From assembly GCA_030148545.1 (NCBI GenBank), contig JASBTF010000001.1, positions 132,885 to 196,884 on the forward strand: DNA of 64,000 nucleotides, in the 5' to 3' direction. Made by a program: the position numbers and the translations under genes. Source of the stretch: Pseudomonadota bacterium (GTDB lineage Bacteria; Pseudomonadota; Alphaproteobacteria; UBA2136; JASBTF01). This document shows, in pieces, positions 1 to 9,214 of this stretch. The notes beneath the pieces were generated by a model. The model saw nothing but the letters and a program-made list of their open reading frames with translations. It did no database searches and was not told the DNA's origin. The number at the start of each line of letters is the position of its first letter. Position 1 is the stretch's first letter.

Positions 1-713
<713 letters not shown>

Positions 714-1463
714 CTAAGCCGCAGCTTGTTGCTGTGCTTGGCTGTTGCTGATGTTGTGGGCGAGCTGTAGGCCTTGCGGGGTGCCCATATCTACCCACTG
801 ATTTTGGTAAATTACGCCGTGTAAGCGGCGTTGTTGTGCGGCGTTTTTCCAAGGTTCAACAAGTGAAAATGCTTCTGCAGGGTGTTGAGCTATCCACTGT
901 GGATTGCAAATATGCACGCCAATATAGCAAAGATGATCGTTTGTTTTCACATCTGGAAATTGCAAGCTGTTGTTGTTGAGTTCAAAGTCGCCATGCTTGC
1001 GTAGGCCTTGAGTGTTATTGCATGGGGTGAGCAATAAGGTTGCGTCGCTTGCGGCTGGGTTGTGCGCTTTGGTAAGTTGCTCAAAGGGAGCGGTATCTCC
1101 AGCTTGCCATACGCTATCGCTGTTAATGACAAAAATAGGGTCGGTGCCTAAAAGCTGTGCGGCGTTTTTAATGCCGCCGCCTGTTTCTAGCAGTTTTTCT
1201 TCCCAGCTGAAGGTGATGTCTAGCCCTGGCCAGCGTTGTGGTTGGTGGGTATTAATAGCGTTAACAATTTTAAGGGCTAAGTAGCTTACGTTAATAATAA
1301 CGCGCTGCAGTCCAAGATGTTGCAGGCGGTCGAGATGGTGAAAAATAATGGGTTGGCCAGCAACTTCCACCAATGGTTTGGGGGTAGTGGCAGTAATATC
1401 GTTTAGGCGTGTGCCGCGGCCAGCGGCAAGAATCATCGCGGTATGTGGTTGTTGCTGTAGCAT
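714..1463 (-). CDS. murU: N-acetylmuramate-1-phosphate uridylyltransferase (MurU-type nucleotidyltransferase)
   Basis: This is a cytosolic nucleotidyltransferase of 249 residues. The N terminus carries the signature AAGRGTRLNDITATTPKPL (nucleotide-binding loop, residues ~12-30), and a metal-binding Asp lies in FVINSDSVW. On sequence alone it could be a mannose-1-phosphate guanylyltransferase. The gene directly upstream encodes an AmgK-type amino-sugar kinase, and AmgK plus MurU form the peptidoglycan recycling route from MurNAc to UDP-MurNAc, so MurU is preferred. A probable own promoter (TTGCAA, 16-base spacer, TATAAA) ends 8 bases before the ATG, and no Shine-Dalgarno sequence is seen. Confidence 0.85.
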   Translation of the reverse strand: MLQQQPHTAMILAAGRGTRLNDITATTPKPLVEVAGQPIIFHHLDRLQHLGLQRVIINVSYLALKIVNAINTHQPQRWPGLDITFSWEEKLLETGGGIKNAAQLLGTDPIFVINSDSVWQAGDTAPFEQLTKAHNPAASDATLLLTPCNNTQGLRKHGDFELNNNSLQFPDVKTNDHLCYIGVHICNPQWIAQHPAEAFSLVEPWKNAAQQRRLHGVIYQNQWVDMGTPQGLQLAHNISNSQAQQQAAA

Positions 1464-1513
1464 ATGTATACTTTATAGTGTATTGGCACTATTTTGCAAG
1501 CGTAAGCCGTTAC

Positions 1514-3019
1514 TTATGCAGCTTTGCTTTGTGCGGAGGCTAATAAAGGTTCTAGCAGTGGTCGCACTGGTTCGGTTACGGGGTGTTTAAGGTGCTCGGC
1601 CACGTAGTTCCAGCAGCGGGGTAGGAAGTCGCGATACTTAGGCTTGTTATCGCGACGGTCTAGGCGTTCAAAGCAGCCAATAATTTTAAGGGTGCGAATA
1701 AGGCTGGCAATAACAAAACCACGCTCAAATTTTTCAGCATCAATACCCACGGCATCAGAAAATTTTTGTAGCAGCTCTTGTTTGAGCTGTGGCGCCATAT
1801 CTAGACGAGCATCTTCCAGCAGCATGCTTAAGTCGTAGGGCAGTGGGCCGTGGCGTGCATCTTGAAAATCAAGCAGGGCTAGGCTGTGAGTACCCTCCGG
1901 CGTTGCTGTTTGTGGCATGAGGTTAGCAGCGTGATAGTCCCAAATCATGGTGGTTTGTGGGAAGGTCATCAGCTCATCAAATAGCGGTTGGAAGGTATCA
2001 TGCCATTGCTCACGGGTGGTAGGTTCTACAGCGCTACCTTGTTGGAAAGGTAGGCACCAGTCTACAAAACGAGCAACCTCGGCCCATAAATCAGCAGCGG
2101 TATAAGCGGTGAGCTGTGGGTTTGGGTTTTGCTGATGTGTTTGGTAGAGCTGGGTTAGAATATCCACCGCACAGCTGTACCATTGGTTACAGTCCTCTGC
2201 GGCAATAATTTTGTCAAAAAGTGTGCCGTCACCAAGGTCGCTTTCCACAAGGTAGCTTTGTTGATGATCTATACTTTCCACTTGTGCAAGTGTGAAGCCG
2301 TTGTTGAGTAAATATTCTGCCATATTTGCAAATGGGGTAACATTTTCCAGCGGTGGCGGGGCATCCATTAGGATTTTGCTGGTGCCTTCATGTTCAAAAC
2401 GCCAGTAGGAACGGAAAGAGGCATCGGCTGCAACGCAGCTTGGCGGTTGCTGCACGCTATAGCCATTGTTGTTAAGCCAGTCCATACGCGCTTGGTCGCT
2501 TTGTGCGCGGCGTAGCTCTGGGAACATCATAGCTAAGCGTTTGGCCCAAGTTTGGTCCGCTTCTAATGTGGCGGTGCGGGTATCGTCGTCATTAATGGTG
2601 ATGTTAATAGTGAGGAAGCCGCCTTTGTCTACCTCGGTTGGGGCGTCGGCGTCTTCTTGTTGTGGGCTGTAGTAGTGCCCACCGTTTTGCGGCCATTCCA
2701 CCACGCTAATGCCGTGCTGGAGGTATTCTTCCAAGCCTAGGGTTTCAATTTCAGATGGGTCGCCAAGGCGGTAAAGATCTATGTGGGCTACGGGGAGGCG
2801 TGTGTCGCTATAGGTTTGGGCAATAGTAAAAGTGGGGCTGGGCATGTGGGTGGCGGTACTGCCTAAAGCTTTAAGTAAGTAACGGGTAAAGGTGCTTTTG
2901 CCGGCGCCAAGTTCGCCTTGTAAGCGGAGTACATCGCCACATACAAGGACACGAGCAATGCTGTTAGCTAGTTCAGCAGTGGCATTCTCATCAATAAGGG
3001 GAAGGGTGTGGGTCATCAT
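1514..3019 (-). CDS. tsaE-amgK: Fused TsaE (tRNA t6A ATPase) / AmgK-like sugar kinase
   Basis: A 501-residue two-domain protein. Residues ~1-150 are TsaE, the ATPase of the complex that makes N6-threonylcarbamoyladenosine in tRNA: Walker A GELGAGKSTFTRYLLKALG, PSPTFTIAQTY, HIDLYRL and VVEWP are all present. Residues ~165-495 are an aminoglycoside-phosphotransferase-fold kinase of the AmgK type (anomeric MurNAc/GlcNAc kinase), with ADASFRSYWRF near its start, the catalytic-loop segment WDYHAANLM and the metal-binding segment LLDFQDARHGPLPYDLSMLL. Each half is about full family length, so this is a fusion and not readthrough. murU follows 50 bases downstream on the same strand. The promoter is divergent from the reductase gene and shares its -35 region. 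Confidence 0.9.
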   Translation of the reverse strand: MMTHTLPLIDENATAELANSIARVLVCGDVLRLQGELGAGKSTFTRYLLKALGSTATHMPSPTFTIAQTYSDTRLPVAHIDLYRLGDPSEIETLGLEEYLQHGISVVEWPQNGGHYYSPQQEDADAPTEVDKGGFLTINITINDDDTRTATLEADQTWAKRLAMMFPELRRAQSDQARMDWLNNNGYSVQQPPSCVAADASFRSYWRFEHEGTSKILMDAPPPLENVTPFANMAEYLLNNGFTLAQVESIDHQQSYLVESDLGDGTLFDKIIAAEDCNQWYSCAVDILTQLYQTHQQNPNPQLTAYTAADLWAEVARFVDWCLPFQQGSAVEPTTREQWHDTFQPLFDELMTFPQTTMIWDYHAANLMPQTATPEGTHSLALLDFQDARHGPLPYDLSMLLEDARLDMAPQLKQELLQKFSDAVGIDAEKFERGFVIASLIRTLKIIGCFERLDRRDNKPKYRDFLPRCWNYVAEHLKHPVTEPVRPLLEPLLASAQSKAA

Positions 3020-3030
3020 GATTGGCAGTA

Positions 3031-3081
3031 ATTATGCCGTTGTGTTGTGTGCTTGGCAAGGTTGTTGGTGTCAGGTATGTT
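3031..3081. promoter_or_regulatory. Overlapping divergent promoters (tsaE-amgK leftward, ferredoxin reductase rightward)
   Basis: Rightward: TTGGCA at 3053-3058, 17-base spacer, TATGTT at 3076-3081, then 7 bases to the ATG at 3089. Leftward: TTGCCA (complement of 3054-3059), 17-base spacer, CATAAT (complement of 3031-3036), then 11 bases to the ATG at 3019. Both promoters use the same TTGGCAA heptamer as their -35 element, so simultaneous occupancy by two polymerases looks sterically impossible. Neither start has a Shine-Dalgarno sequence. Confidence 0.6.
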
Positions 3082-3088
3082 TTGCTCC

Positions 3089-4105
3089 ATGAGTTTATAT
3101 GAGACAGATGTGGCGATTATTGGTGCTGGCCCAAGTGGCTTGTTCACTGTGTTTGAGGCGGGTTTTTTGGGTTACAAAAGTGTGGTGATAGATGCCCTGC
3201 CTGAAATTGGCGGCCAACTGACGGCGCTATACCCTGACAAGCCGATTTACGATGTGCCGGGTTACCCGCATATTTTGGCTGGTGAATTGGTGGATAAATT
3301 GGTAGAGCAAGCCAGTGCTTATGAGCCAATGTACCTGACCAATAGCCCTGTCCAACAGTTGGAAAAAAATGATGAAGGTGTGTTTACCCTAACAGCTGGT
3401 GAGCATACGGTAACGGCTAAAGTGGTCGTGATAGCTGGTGGTGGAGGGGCATTTACGCCGCGCAAACCAAAACTTGCAGATTTGGAAGCATATGAAAATA
3501 GCAGCGTGTTTTACGCAGTACGCGATAAGCAGAAGTTTGCAAATCAGCATATTATGATAGCCGGTGGTGGTGATAGTGCTGTGGATTGGGCTGTGGCGTT
3601 GGCCGACGTAGCGGTGCATGTGCATGTGGTGCACCGGCGTATGGATTTCCGTGCGGCAGAAGCAACGGTTGCACAAATGCAAGAGCTTGTTGAACAAGGT
3701 AAAGTCACATTGCACCAGCCTTGCCAGCCTCAGGCGTTACATGGTGAAAATGGCCAGCTGAGTGCGGTAACCGTGGCTGATGTAGATGGCGCAGAAAGCA
3801 CGGTTAACGTGGATAGCTTACTTTGTTTTTATGGCTTGGCACCAAACTTGGGCCCTATTGCAGATTGGGGTTTACAGCTGGATAAACGCAAAGTAGCGGT
3901 GGACGCTGCAACCATGAAAACCAATGTGGATGGCATTTTGGTAGTAGGGGACATGGCGCAGTACCCGGGCAAATTGGGGTTGATTCTGACCGGTTTTGCC
4001 GAGGCAGCCATTGCGGCCAAAACAGTGCAAAGCATTATTAACCCAGAGAAAAAGTTTAAGGTGAGTTATTCCACCAGCGTGGGTGTGCCTGGACAAACGA
4101 AATAA
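3089..4105 (+). CDS. Ferredoxin/flavodoxin--NADP+ reductase, thioredoxin-reductase-like type
   Basis: A flavoenzyme of 338 residues that moves electrons between NADPH and ferredoxin or flavodoxin. The FAD-binding motif IIGAGPSGLFTVFEAGFLG is near the N terminus and the NADPH-binding motif IAGGGDSAVDWAVALAD is at about residues 156-172. VVGDMAQYPGKLGLILTGF near the C terminus is the family FAD contact. The CxxC redox centre of thioredoxin reductase is absent, which separates it from TrxB. The frame is open upstream with earlier starts at 3047 and 3077, but the promoter geometry (-10 box ending at 3081) favours the ATG at 3089 as a leaderless start. The stop codon lies inside the first arm of a long palindrome. 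Confidence 0.88.
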   Translation: MSLYETDVAIIGAGPSGLFTVFEAGFLGYKSVVIDALPEIGGQLTALYPDKPIYDVPGYPHILAGELVDKLVEQASAYEPMYLTNSPVQQLEKNDEGVFTLTAGEHTVTAKVVVIAGGGGAFTPRKPKLADLEAYENSSVFYAVRDKQKFANQHIMIAGGGDSAVDWAVALADVAVHVHVVHRRMDFRAAEATVAQMQELVEQGKVTLHQPCQPQALHGENGQLSAVTVADVDGAESTVNVDSLLCFYGLAPNLGPIADWGLQLDKRKVAVDAATMKTNVDGILVVGDMAQYPGKLGLILTGFAEAAIAAKTVQSIINPEKKFKVSYSTSVGVPGQTK

Positions 4106-4217
4106 ATGCGCTTCTGTGCACATTTTTTGCGGAATGCGCTAATGCTCAAGTAGGTTTACTATACTCCGCTTGGCTTACCCTTAGAAATGCGCCCAGATTG
4201 CTCATTTATTTCGTTTG
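4094..4217. repeat. Long imperfect palindrome, repeat family R1, copy 1
   Basis: The outer arms CAAACGAAATAAATG (4094-4108) and its exact complement (4203-4217) enclose about 94 bases with further partial pairing. The centre holds a GTAGGTTTACTA core at about 4150-4161. The 5' arm covers the stop codon of the reductase gene. Two more palindromes with the related core GTAGrTTAACTAC occur at 31095-31226 and 33263-33364. The arms differ in sequence between copies but remain self-complementary. Confidence 0.6.
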
Positions 4218-4247
4218 AATATCGATGTGATGGCATGTGTTTTGGTC

Positions 4248-4276
4248 GTGACAATTTGGGGTATACAGGGTATGCT
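4248..4276 (+). promoter_or_regulatory. Putative promoter of the coiled-coil membrane protein gene
   Basis: GTGACA at 4248-4253, 17-base spacer, TATGCT at 4271-4276. The predicted start of transcription is about 24 bases before the ATG at 4307, and an AGGA ribosome-binding site (4293-4296) lies between, so this gene has a conventional leader. Confidence 0.45.
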
Positions 4277-4306
4277 GGGCGAGTTTCAAATTAGGAAAGA
4301 AGTTTC

Positions 4307-5650
4307 ATGCTGAATCGTTTATACACCTTGGGTATTGCACTGTTGGCGCTAGGCGCATTGGGGTACATGGGGTGGCAGCAAGCACAACAGCAACAACAGT
4401 TTCAGCAGGCACAAGGGCGTGTATTGGGTGAATTGCGTGATGTGCAAGCGCATTATAATCAGCAAATGGCAGCATGGTACCAAACGCTGATTCGTGGCCA
4501 GAATACGAGCGATTTTAAATATTACTTTGCGCAGTTTAATGAACAACACCGGCAGACACAGCAAAAATTTGCTGATTTACAGCAGCAAGCACGCTTAGCA
4601 GGTTTTGCGGTAGAGGGCATTGTGCAAGCGCGTGAGACACATGCAGATATTTTAGCGCCATATGTGGATGCCATGCGTCAATATTCTCACACCACGCCGG
4701 GAGCTATTCAGCTGACGGACCGTGCTACGGTTGAAATTGCAGAGCTGAACGAAAGTGTTTTTGACCCGTTAAGCCAAAGCTTGGTGACATTAAGTGAACA
4801 AACCAACTGGCAGAGCTGGATGCAGTTTGCGCAAGAAGCTGGCTTGGTGGCTGCTATGGCATTGGTGTTGCTATTTGTGCAACCAGGTACTGGGCGCGTA
4901 CAACAGGTGCAGAGTGGTGTGAATTTACCAGCAATTTTGGAACAAGCGGTACAACATCCGCTAGACCAACCGGGTGCAGTGGCTAATGTGTTGGCTGCGG
5001 CGGGTTTAAACCCAGCAGAGCTGGAAGCTACAGTGCAGCAGGTTAAGGTGCAAACACATGAGATGGAAATGTTGTTTGAAACACAGCGTTACGCGTTGAA
5101 ACACATTACGGAAACAGCACAAGAAATAGTGGTAAGTGGCCAATTTGCTGAAGATAGCCAGCCAGTGCAGGCATTAGAGCTGTTGCAACAACGTGGGCAG
5201 CAAGCTGAGCAAGTATTACAAAACATGGCGGCACAAACATTGAGTGTGAGCCGTACGGTACGCACGCTGACAGATGTACGCGAGAAGTTTCAAGATTTTG
5301 CATTGCAAATGACTGTGGAATCACAAAAAGATGGTTCGGAAAAATTCCAGCAAATGGCTGAAGATGCACAACGAATTTCTAACCACACACACCTTAGTTT
5401 TGGTGCAGTACAGCGTGAGTTAGGCGGGCTTGTGATGCAGTTTAAGGCTACTCAGCATGCTATGCACAAGTTGCTCAGCGCTGGTGATGCATTATTGCAC
5501 GCTGGTGATGATTGGCGTGTGGCTCTGAATGGTCAACGTCAGCTTGGCGAACGCTTAAGTGCGCAATTGTTAACATTGCGTAAAACAACACAAGTGACCG
5601 ATGATATGTACCACCGTGCAGAGGGTACATTTATGAAGCTTGCGGCTTAA
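4307..5650 (+). CDS. MCP-topology membrane protein with cytoplasmic coiled coil, function unknown
   Basis: I do not recognise a named family. The 447-residue protein has a membrane segment at ~5-23, a Gln-rich predicted periplasmic helical region (~24-175), a second membrane segment (~178-192), and then about 250 residues of Gln/Glu/Ala-rich cytoplasmic helix. The topology is that of a chemoreceptor, but there is no HAMP domain and no conserved signalling tip of the kind [15 protein letters not shown]. The AGGA ribosome-binding site lies 10 bases before the ATG. It ends 3 bases from the convergent hybrid kinase gene, which has a similar periplasmic sensor layout. A structural or scaffold role near the chemotaxis or kinase complexes is only a guess. 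Confidence 0.75.
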   Translation: MLNRLYTLGIALLALGALGYMGWQQAQQQQQFQQAQGRVLGELRDVQAHYNQQMAAWYQTLIRGQNTSDFKYYFAQFNEQHRQTQQKFADLQQQARLAGFAVEGIVQARETHADILAPYVDAMRQYSHTTPGAIQLTDRATVEIAELNESVFDPLSQSLVTLSEQTNWQSWMQFAQEAGLVAAMALVLLFVQPGTGRVQQVQSGVNLPAILEQAVQHPLDQPGAVANVLAAAGLNPAELEATVQQVKVQTHEMEMLFETQRYALKHITETAQEIVVSGQFAEDSQPVQALELLQQRGQQAEQVLQNMAAQTLSVSRTVRTLTDVREKFQDFALQMTVESQKDGSEKFQQMAEDAQRISNHTHLSFGAVQRELGGLVMQFKATQHAMHKLLSAGDALLHAGDDWRVALNGQRQLGERLSAQLLTLRKTTQVTDDMYHRAEGTFMKLAA

Positions 5651-5653
5651 CCT

Positions 5654-7723
5654 TTAGCTGTTGTAGCTCATCATTTCTTGAACCGTATGACGAGTGACAA
5701 CAGGCGCATCAGCCTGGCCCTTATAATGATGAACAAGAGCAAGTGCTTGCAATAAGCGCTCGGCAATCATTGGTTTTACTAAATAACCTTGGAAACCAAT
5801 TTTTTGCATGAGCATACCATCGCCACGTCGTGCATCGGATGTGAAGAGTACGAGTTGTAAGTCATTAAACTTTTTATCGGCACGGAGTTGGGCGCCAAAG
5901 TCGGTACCGGTTAGTTTTTCTTCAGGGTTAAGCCTGTGGTCTAGCAGGAAAATATCGAAGGGTTTTTTACTATGTATTGTACTGAGGGCTTTTTTGCTTT
6001 CGGCAATAGTGGCGGTGGTTACCACAGTATGGCCAGCACGTTCGAGCCATTGTTGGTAAATTTCACGGTTAGTTTGGGCATCATCGAGCAAGAGAATATG
6101 TTGCGGCGGTAAGCTATTAAACGCGTTTGGTTGTGTGGTTTCCTCGGTCTCGTTAATTGTGTATGGCAGGTGTACAGAAAAAGCAGTGCCTTCACCTTCT
6201 GTACTGCTGAGGTAAACTTGGCCACCAATGAGGCGGCTGAGCCTATCAATAATAGCGAGGCCTAACCCTGTACCACCATATTGGCGTGTGGTGGAGCTAT
6301 CGGCTTGGGTGAAGTGTTTGAAAATTTCAGATAGTTTATCGTTAGGGATACCAATCCCACTATCTTCTACTAAGAATTGGTAGCGAATTTGGCCAATATC
6401 TGTAAATCCAAGGCTGGTTACTGTTACTTTTACGAACCCTTGTTCGGTAAATTTGATGGCATTGCTGATGAGATTGCTGAGGATTTGGCGTAAACGACCA
6501 GGGTCGCCAACAATATGGTGAGGAATACTGCTATCAATATCACCAATCAGCTCAATATTTTTCTCTTTAGCTATTAGGCTATGGCTATTAAGAACATCCT
6601 CAATGAGGTAGATAACATTAAAAGGTATTTCTTCTAAGTTTACTTTGTTCGCCTCAACCCGAGAATAATCTAGTACATCTTCTAATAATTTAAGTAATGC
6701 CTCTGCTGAGTTTAGCATGGTATTGAGCATTTCAGACTGGCTTGCATTGGTAGATGTATCGCGTAGTAAGTTACCAAAGCCAATAATAGCATTGAGAGGC
6801 GTGCGAATTTCATGGCTCATATTGGCTAAGAATTCAGTCTTGGCTTTAGCGGCAGATTCAGCTTGTAATAAAGCATCCTGTAACGAGTGTGTACGCTGCT
6901 GTACTTTATATTCTAAATCGCTATTGAGCCCTTGTAGCTCGGCAGTGAGCTGGGCATTTTTGGCCATAAGTTGCTCTAGAGTGAGCGCTGTTTTAGCGAG
7001 TGATCCAAGTTCATCTTTACGGTGTTGGAAAGGGATATTTTCTGCTTTTTTACCGTCAGCCAGGCGTTTTAAAACTTTGGTAATCTGCGCAAGTGGCAGA
7101 CCAATATGCTTATTAAGTAAGAGCGTGAGCAGCAAGCAGCTGATGATGAGGAAGAAAGTGGACGCTACAGCAATATATTCGGCTACGTGGTGCTGATGCT
7201 CTAGGTTTTCTTCAATTTCCCTAATATGGTAGGTGATGCGGAATTTTTCTGTAATAAGTAGTGATTGTGCACGGTGGTATGAAGGAAAGAAGTTCTGGTG
7301 GAGAGTTTTTAGTGCACTTTCTTGAGCAAAGAGCTTCATGCTTTTGCTGATATCCAGCATGCTCATGTAGCTTTTGCGCAGCTCTACGCGTGATTCTTCT
7401 AAGTGAACGCTGATATCATCAGTGCTTGGTGCAGGCTCACTTATACGTAATACAATTTTATTATAAACGCCATCAATGGCCCGTTGCTGGCGCTCTTGTG
7501 TTTCAAAATCGTACATGGCGGGTAGTGCTTCTACCAATACGCCAAAACGAGCAACCTGGCTGGTTAGTGTTGAAATGTGGTGGTAGAGATGGCGTGTGCT
7601 TTCTAGCTCATTAATGGCTGCGTGCGTTACATTGCGTAGGTACAGCGTTAAGATAGCAGCAATAATAGTGGCTATAATAGCTAGTACAGCAAAAGCGCTA
7701 AGAAGTTTGTGGCGTAGCTTCAT
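5654..7723 (-). CDS. Hybrid sensor histidine kinase (TM-sensor-TM-HAMP-HisKA-HATPase-REC)
   Basis: A membrane sensor kinase of 689 residues. Order from the N terminus: membrane segment (~5-28), helical periplasmic sensor (~29-180), membrane segment (~183-204), HAMP (~205-258), coiled coil, HisKA with phospho-acceptor His at ~304 in [16 protein letters not shown], HATPase with GTGLGLAI, and a C-terminal receiver with [10 protein letters not shown] and phospho-acceptor Asp in DIFLLDHRL. The frame extends upstream to 7762, but the ATG at 7723 follows a GGAG site and overlaps nothing, sitting just after the stop of the PstS-like gene (TAAAATG), so I chose it. Tight linkage to that periplasmic binding protein suggests they sense together. 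No separate response regulator lies nearby. Confidence 0.9.
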   Translation of the reverse strand: MKLRHKLLSAFAVLAIIATIIAAILTLYLRNVTHAAINELESTRHLYHHISTLTSQVARFGVLVEALPAMYDFETQERQQRAIDGVYNKIVLRISEPAPSTDDISVHLEESRVELRKSYMSMLDISKSMKLFAQESALKTLHQNFFPSYHRAQSLLITEKFRITYHIREIEENLEHQHHVAEYIAVASTFFLIISCLLLTLLLNKHIGLPLAQITKVLKRLADGKKAENIPFQHRKDELGSLAKTALTLEQLMAKNAQLTAELQGLNSDLEYKVQQRTHSLQDALLQAESAAKAKTEFLANMSHEIRTPLNAIIGFGNLLRDTSTNASQSEMLNTMLNSAEALLKLLEDVLDYSRVEANKVNLEEIPFNVIYLIEDVLNSHSLIAKEKNIELIGDIDSSIPHHIVGDPGRLRQILSNLISNAIKFTEQGFVKVTVTSLGFTDIGQIRYQFLVEDSGIGIPNDKLSEIFKHFTQADSSTTRQYGGTGLGLAIIDRLSRLIGGQVYLSSTEGEGTAFSVHLPYTINETEETTQPNAFNSLPPQHILLLDDAQTNREIYQQWLERAGHTVVTTATIAESKKALSTIHSKKPFDIFLLDHRLNPEEKLTGTDFGAQLRADKKFNDLQLVLFTSDARRGDGMLMQKIGFQGYLVKPMIAERLLQALALVHHYKGQADAPVVTRHTVQEMMSYNS

Positions 7724-7724
7724 T

Positions 7725-8504
7725 TTACTCCAAATTGTCCATATACTTTTGAATGATATCAATAATTACAGCTTGTTCAGGGCTTTTTTCAAAATAATCT
7801 TGCCGTGTTACTAGTAGCAGTGGTTGCTGTATTTCGGCTGGTGTTTGGGCAATAGTACGTACGCCAAAGCGCTGTGTATGTGTAACAGAACTGCTTAAAA
7901 AGCCAAAACTGGCTGGCAGTTGGCTAACCACTTTTGCAACTAATGGTGCGTGAGGTAGTGGGGTAATATTGGTGGTGATGCTACGCTCTTTAAGTAGTTT
8001 TGTTTCAATAAAATTGTAAATGCCGCCGCTGGGGTGTTCTGTAATGACTTGAATTTTTCCTAGTTCAGGGTGGCCAAGCTCAGACCAGTGGGTAATTTCA
8101 CCAGCCATAATGCTAAGTGCCTGGGGGTAAGTAATGTTTTGTACGGGGTTGTTTGGGTGTACTACAAAGTGGATATCAAGCGCGCCAAGGTTGTGCACAT
8201 TAAACTGCTGTTGAGCTATGGCTGGCACTTCAGTGCTCATTTTTTTTACTAAAACATCTAGCGGAGATGAAATCATGCCGATATCTGCATCGCCATTTGC
8301 TAGGGCTGCTAAACCACGGCCAGAACTGCTCATTTGTACATCTAGCGTATGAGGGATAAGGAGCTGCAAGGCGGGGAGGTGGTCTCTAAATACGGCGCTG
8401 TAAACCGTTGATGAGCCCGCAATAATGGTTGTGCGGTGGTCGTGTGCTGTAGCTGTCAAAACAGTGGCAGTAGCAATAAGGAGGCTCAGCACGTGGCGTA
8501 ACAT
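7725..8504 (-). CDS. PstS-like periplasmic substrate-binding protein
   Basis: A 259-residue protein with a signal peptide ([20 protein letters not shown]) and a type-2 periplasmic binding fold like phosphate-binding Pst[12 protein letters not shown] near the mature N terminus, [24 protein letters not shown], and [15 protein letters not shown] correspond to PstS ligand-site segments. No pst transporter genes are adjacent. Instead the next gene, 1 base away, is a hybrid histidine kinase, so the protein may serve as a sensor input and not a transport component. The ATG at 8504 is preferred over the upstream open frame because it places the signal peptide at the N terminus and follows an AGAG-like ribosome-binding site. 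The ligand is not certain; phosphate is the family default. Confidence 0.8.
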   Translation of the reverse strand: MLRHVLSLLIATATVLTATAHDHRTTIIAGSSTVYSAVFRDHLPALQLLIPHTLDVQMSSSGRGLAALANGDADIGMISSPLDVLVKKMSTEVPAIAQQQFNVHNLGALDIHFVVHPNNPVQNITYPQALSIMAGEITHWSELGHPELGKIQVITEHPSGGIYNFIETKLLKERSITTNITPLPHAPLVAKVVSQLPASFGFLSSSVTHTQRFGVRTIAQTPAEIQQPLLLVTRQDYFEKSPEQAVIIDIIQKYMDNLE

Positions 8505-8524
8505 ATGTATTTTCTCTTTTATTC

Positions 8525-8552
8525 TTGTGACATAGTGTGCCAACAATAAAAT
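8525..8552 (+). promoter_or_regulatory. Putative promoter of the prepilin peptidase - CCA-adding enzyme operon
   Basis: TTGTGA at 8525-8530, 16-base spacer, TAAAAT at 8547-8552. It lies in the 65-base gap between the divergent PstS-like and prepilin peptidase genes. The 5' leader would be about 10 bases. Confidence 0.45.
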
Positions 8553-8569
8553 GATTAAACAAACGGAAT

Positions 8570-9214
8570 ATGCAACCAGTGCAGGAAAAGTGGCAAGTTT
8601 TTTGGGGGAGTGAGGCAATTCAGTACGAATGTGCTACGCTATGGGAGGCTTCGCGTTCTGTGTGGCTGCCATTGTTGTATATGCTATTGGGGCTGTGGGC
8701 TGTTGTGCAGTTTTGGGGGCAGTGGCCTGTTTTTTGGGGTGTGTGGGCGTTTATACTTTTAGCCGTACCATTGCTATTGATTGATTTTAAACATTTTATT
8801 TTGCCAGATTTACTGGTTTTTCCTGGTATTGTATGCGGTCTTATTGTTGGGCCAACTGTTATGCAGCTGGGTGTAGCAAACAGCTGGGGTGCGGCTGCTT
8901 TTGGCTTTGGGTTATTTTATTTGGTGCGCTGGGGCTTTGCTAAAGCTCGCGGCATAGAGGGCATGGGCTATGGCGATGTAAAGCTGATGGCCATGTTGGG
9001 TGCATGGACTGGCTGGCTAGGTTTGCCGCTTATTTTTCTGGTGAGTAGTATACTAGGCTTGCTGGCGTTTGGGTTGCGTTATGTTGTACGTGGCGATGGT
9101 GGCGATGTACCGCTGCCGTTTGGCCCATTTTTGTTGGCTGGCGCTTGGTTAGCGCTGCTGTATAGCGATATGCTATGGCGTATACTTATTGAGTGGCGTG
9201 GGGTGTGGAGCTAG
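8570..9214 (+). CDS. A24-family prepilin peptidase lacking the N-methyltransferase region
   Basis: A polytopic inner-membrane aspartic protease that cleaves type IV prepilin or pseudopilin leaders. Both catalytic Asp regions are visible: LLLIDFKHFILPD (~residues 64-76) and GMGYGDVKLMAMLGAW (~residues 130-145), the second being the GxGDxK family signature. At 214 residues it is shorter than bifunctional PilD/GspO (~250-290), and the N-terminal cytoplasmic segment with its CxxC pairs is absent, so it probably only cleaves and does not N-methylate. It overlaps or abuts the CCA-adding enzyme gene. A pseudopilin-like substrate candidate is encoded at 14648-15313. Confidence 0.88.
   Translation: MQPVQEKWQVFWGSEAIQYECATLWEASRSVWLPLLYMLLGLWAVVQFWGQWPVFWGVWAFILLAVPLLLIDFKHFILPDLLVFPGIVCGLIVGPTVMQLGVANSWGAAAFGFGLFYLVRWGFAKARGIEGMGYGDVKLMAMLGAWTGWLGLPLIFLVSSILGLLAFGLRYVVRGDGGDVPLPFGPFLLAGAWLALLYSDMLWRILIEWRGVWS

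Noticed and set aside
714-1463. Mannose-1-phosphate guanylyltransferase as the name for this nucleotidyltransferase
   Set aside because: The family name is possible from sequence alone, but linkage to an AmgK-type kinase favours MurU.
4108-4155. A 15-codon frame beginning ATGCGCTTC inside the palindrome
   Set aside because: Too short, no ribosome-binding site, and fully inside the R1 repeat.
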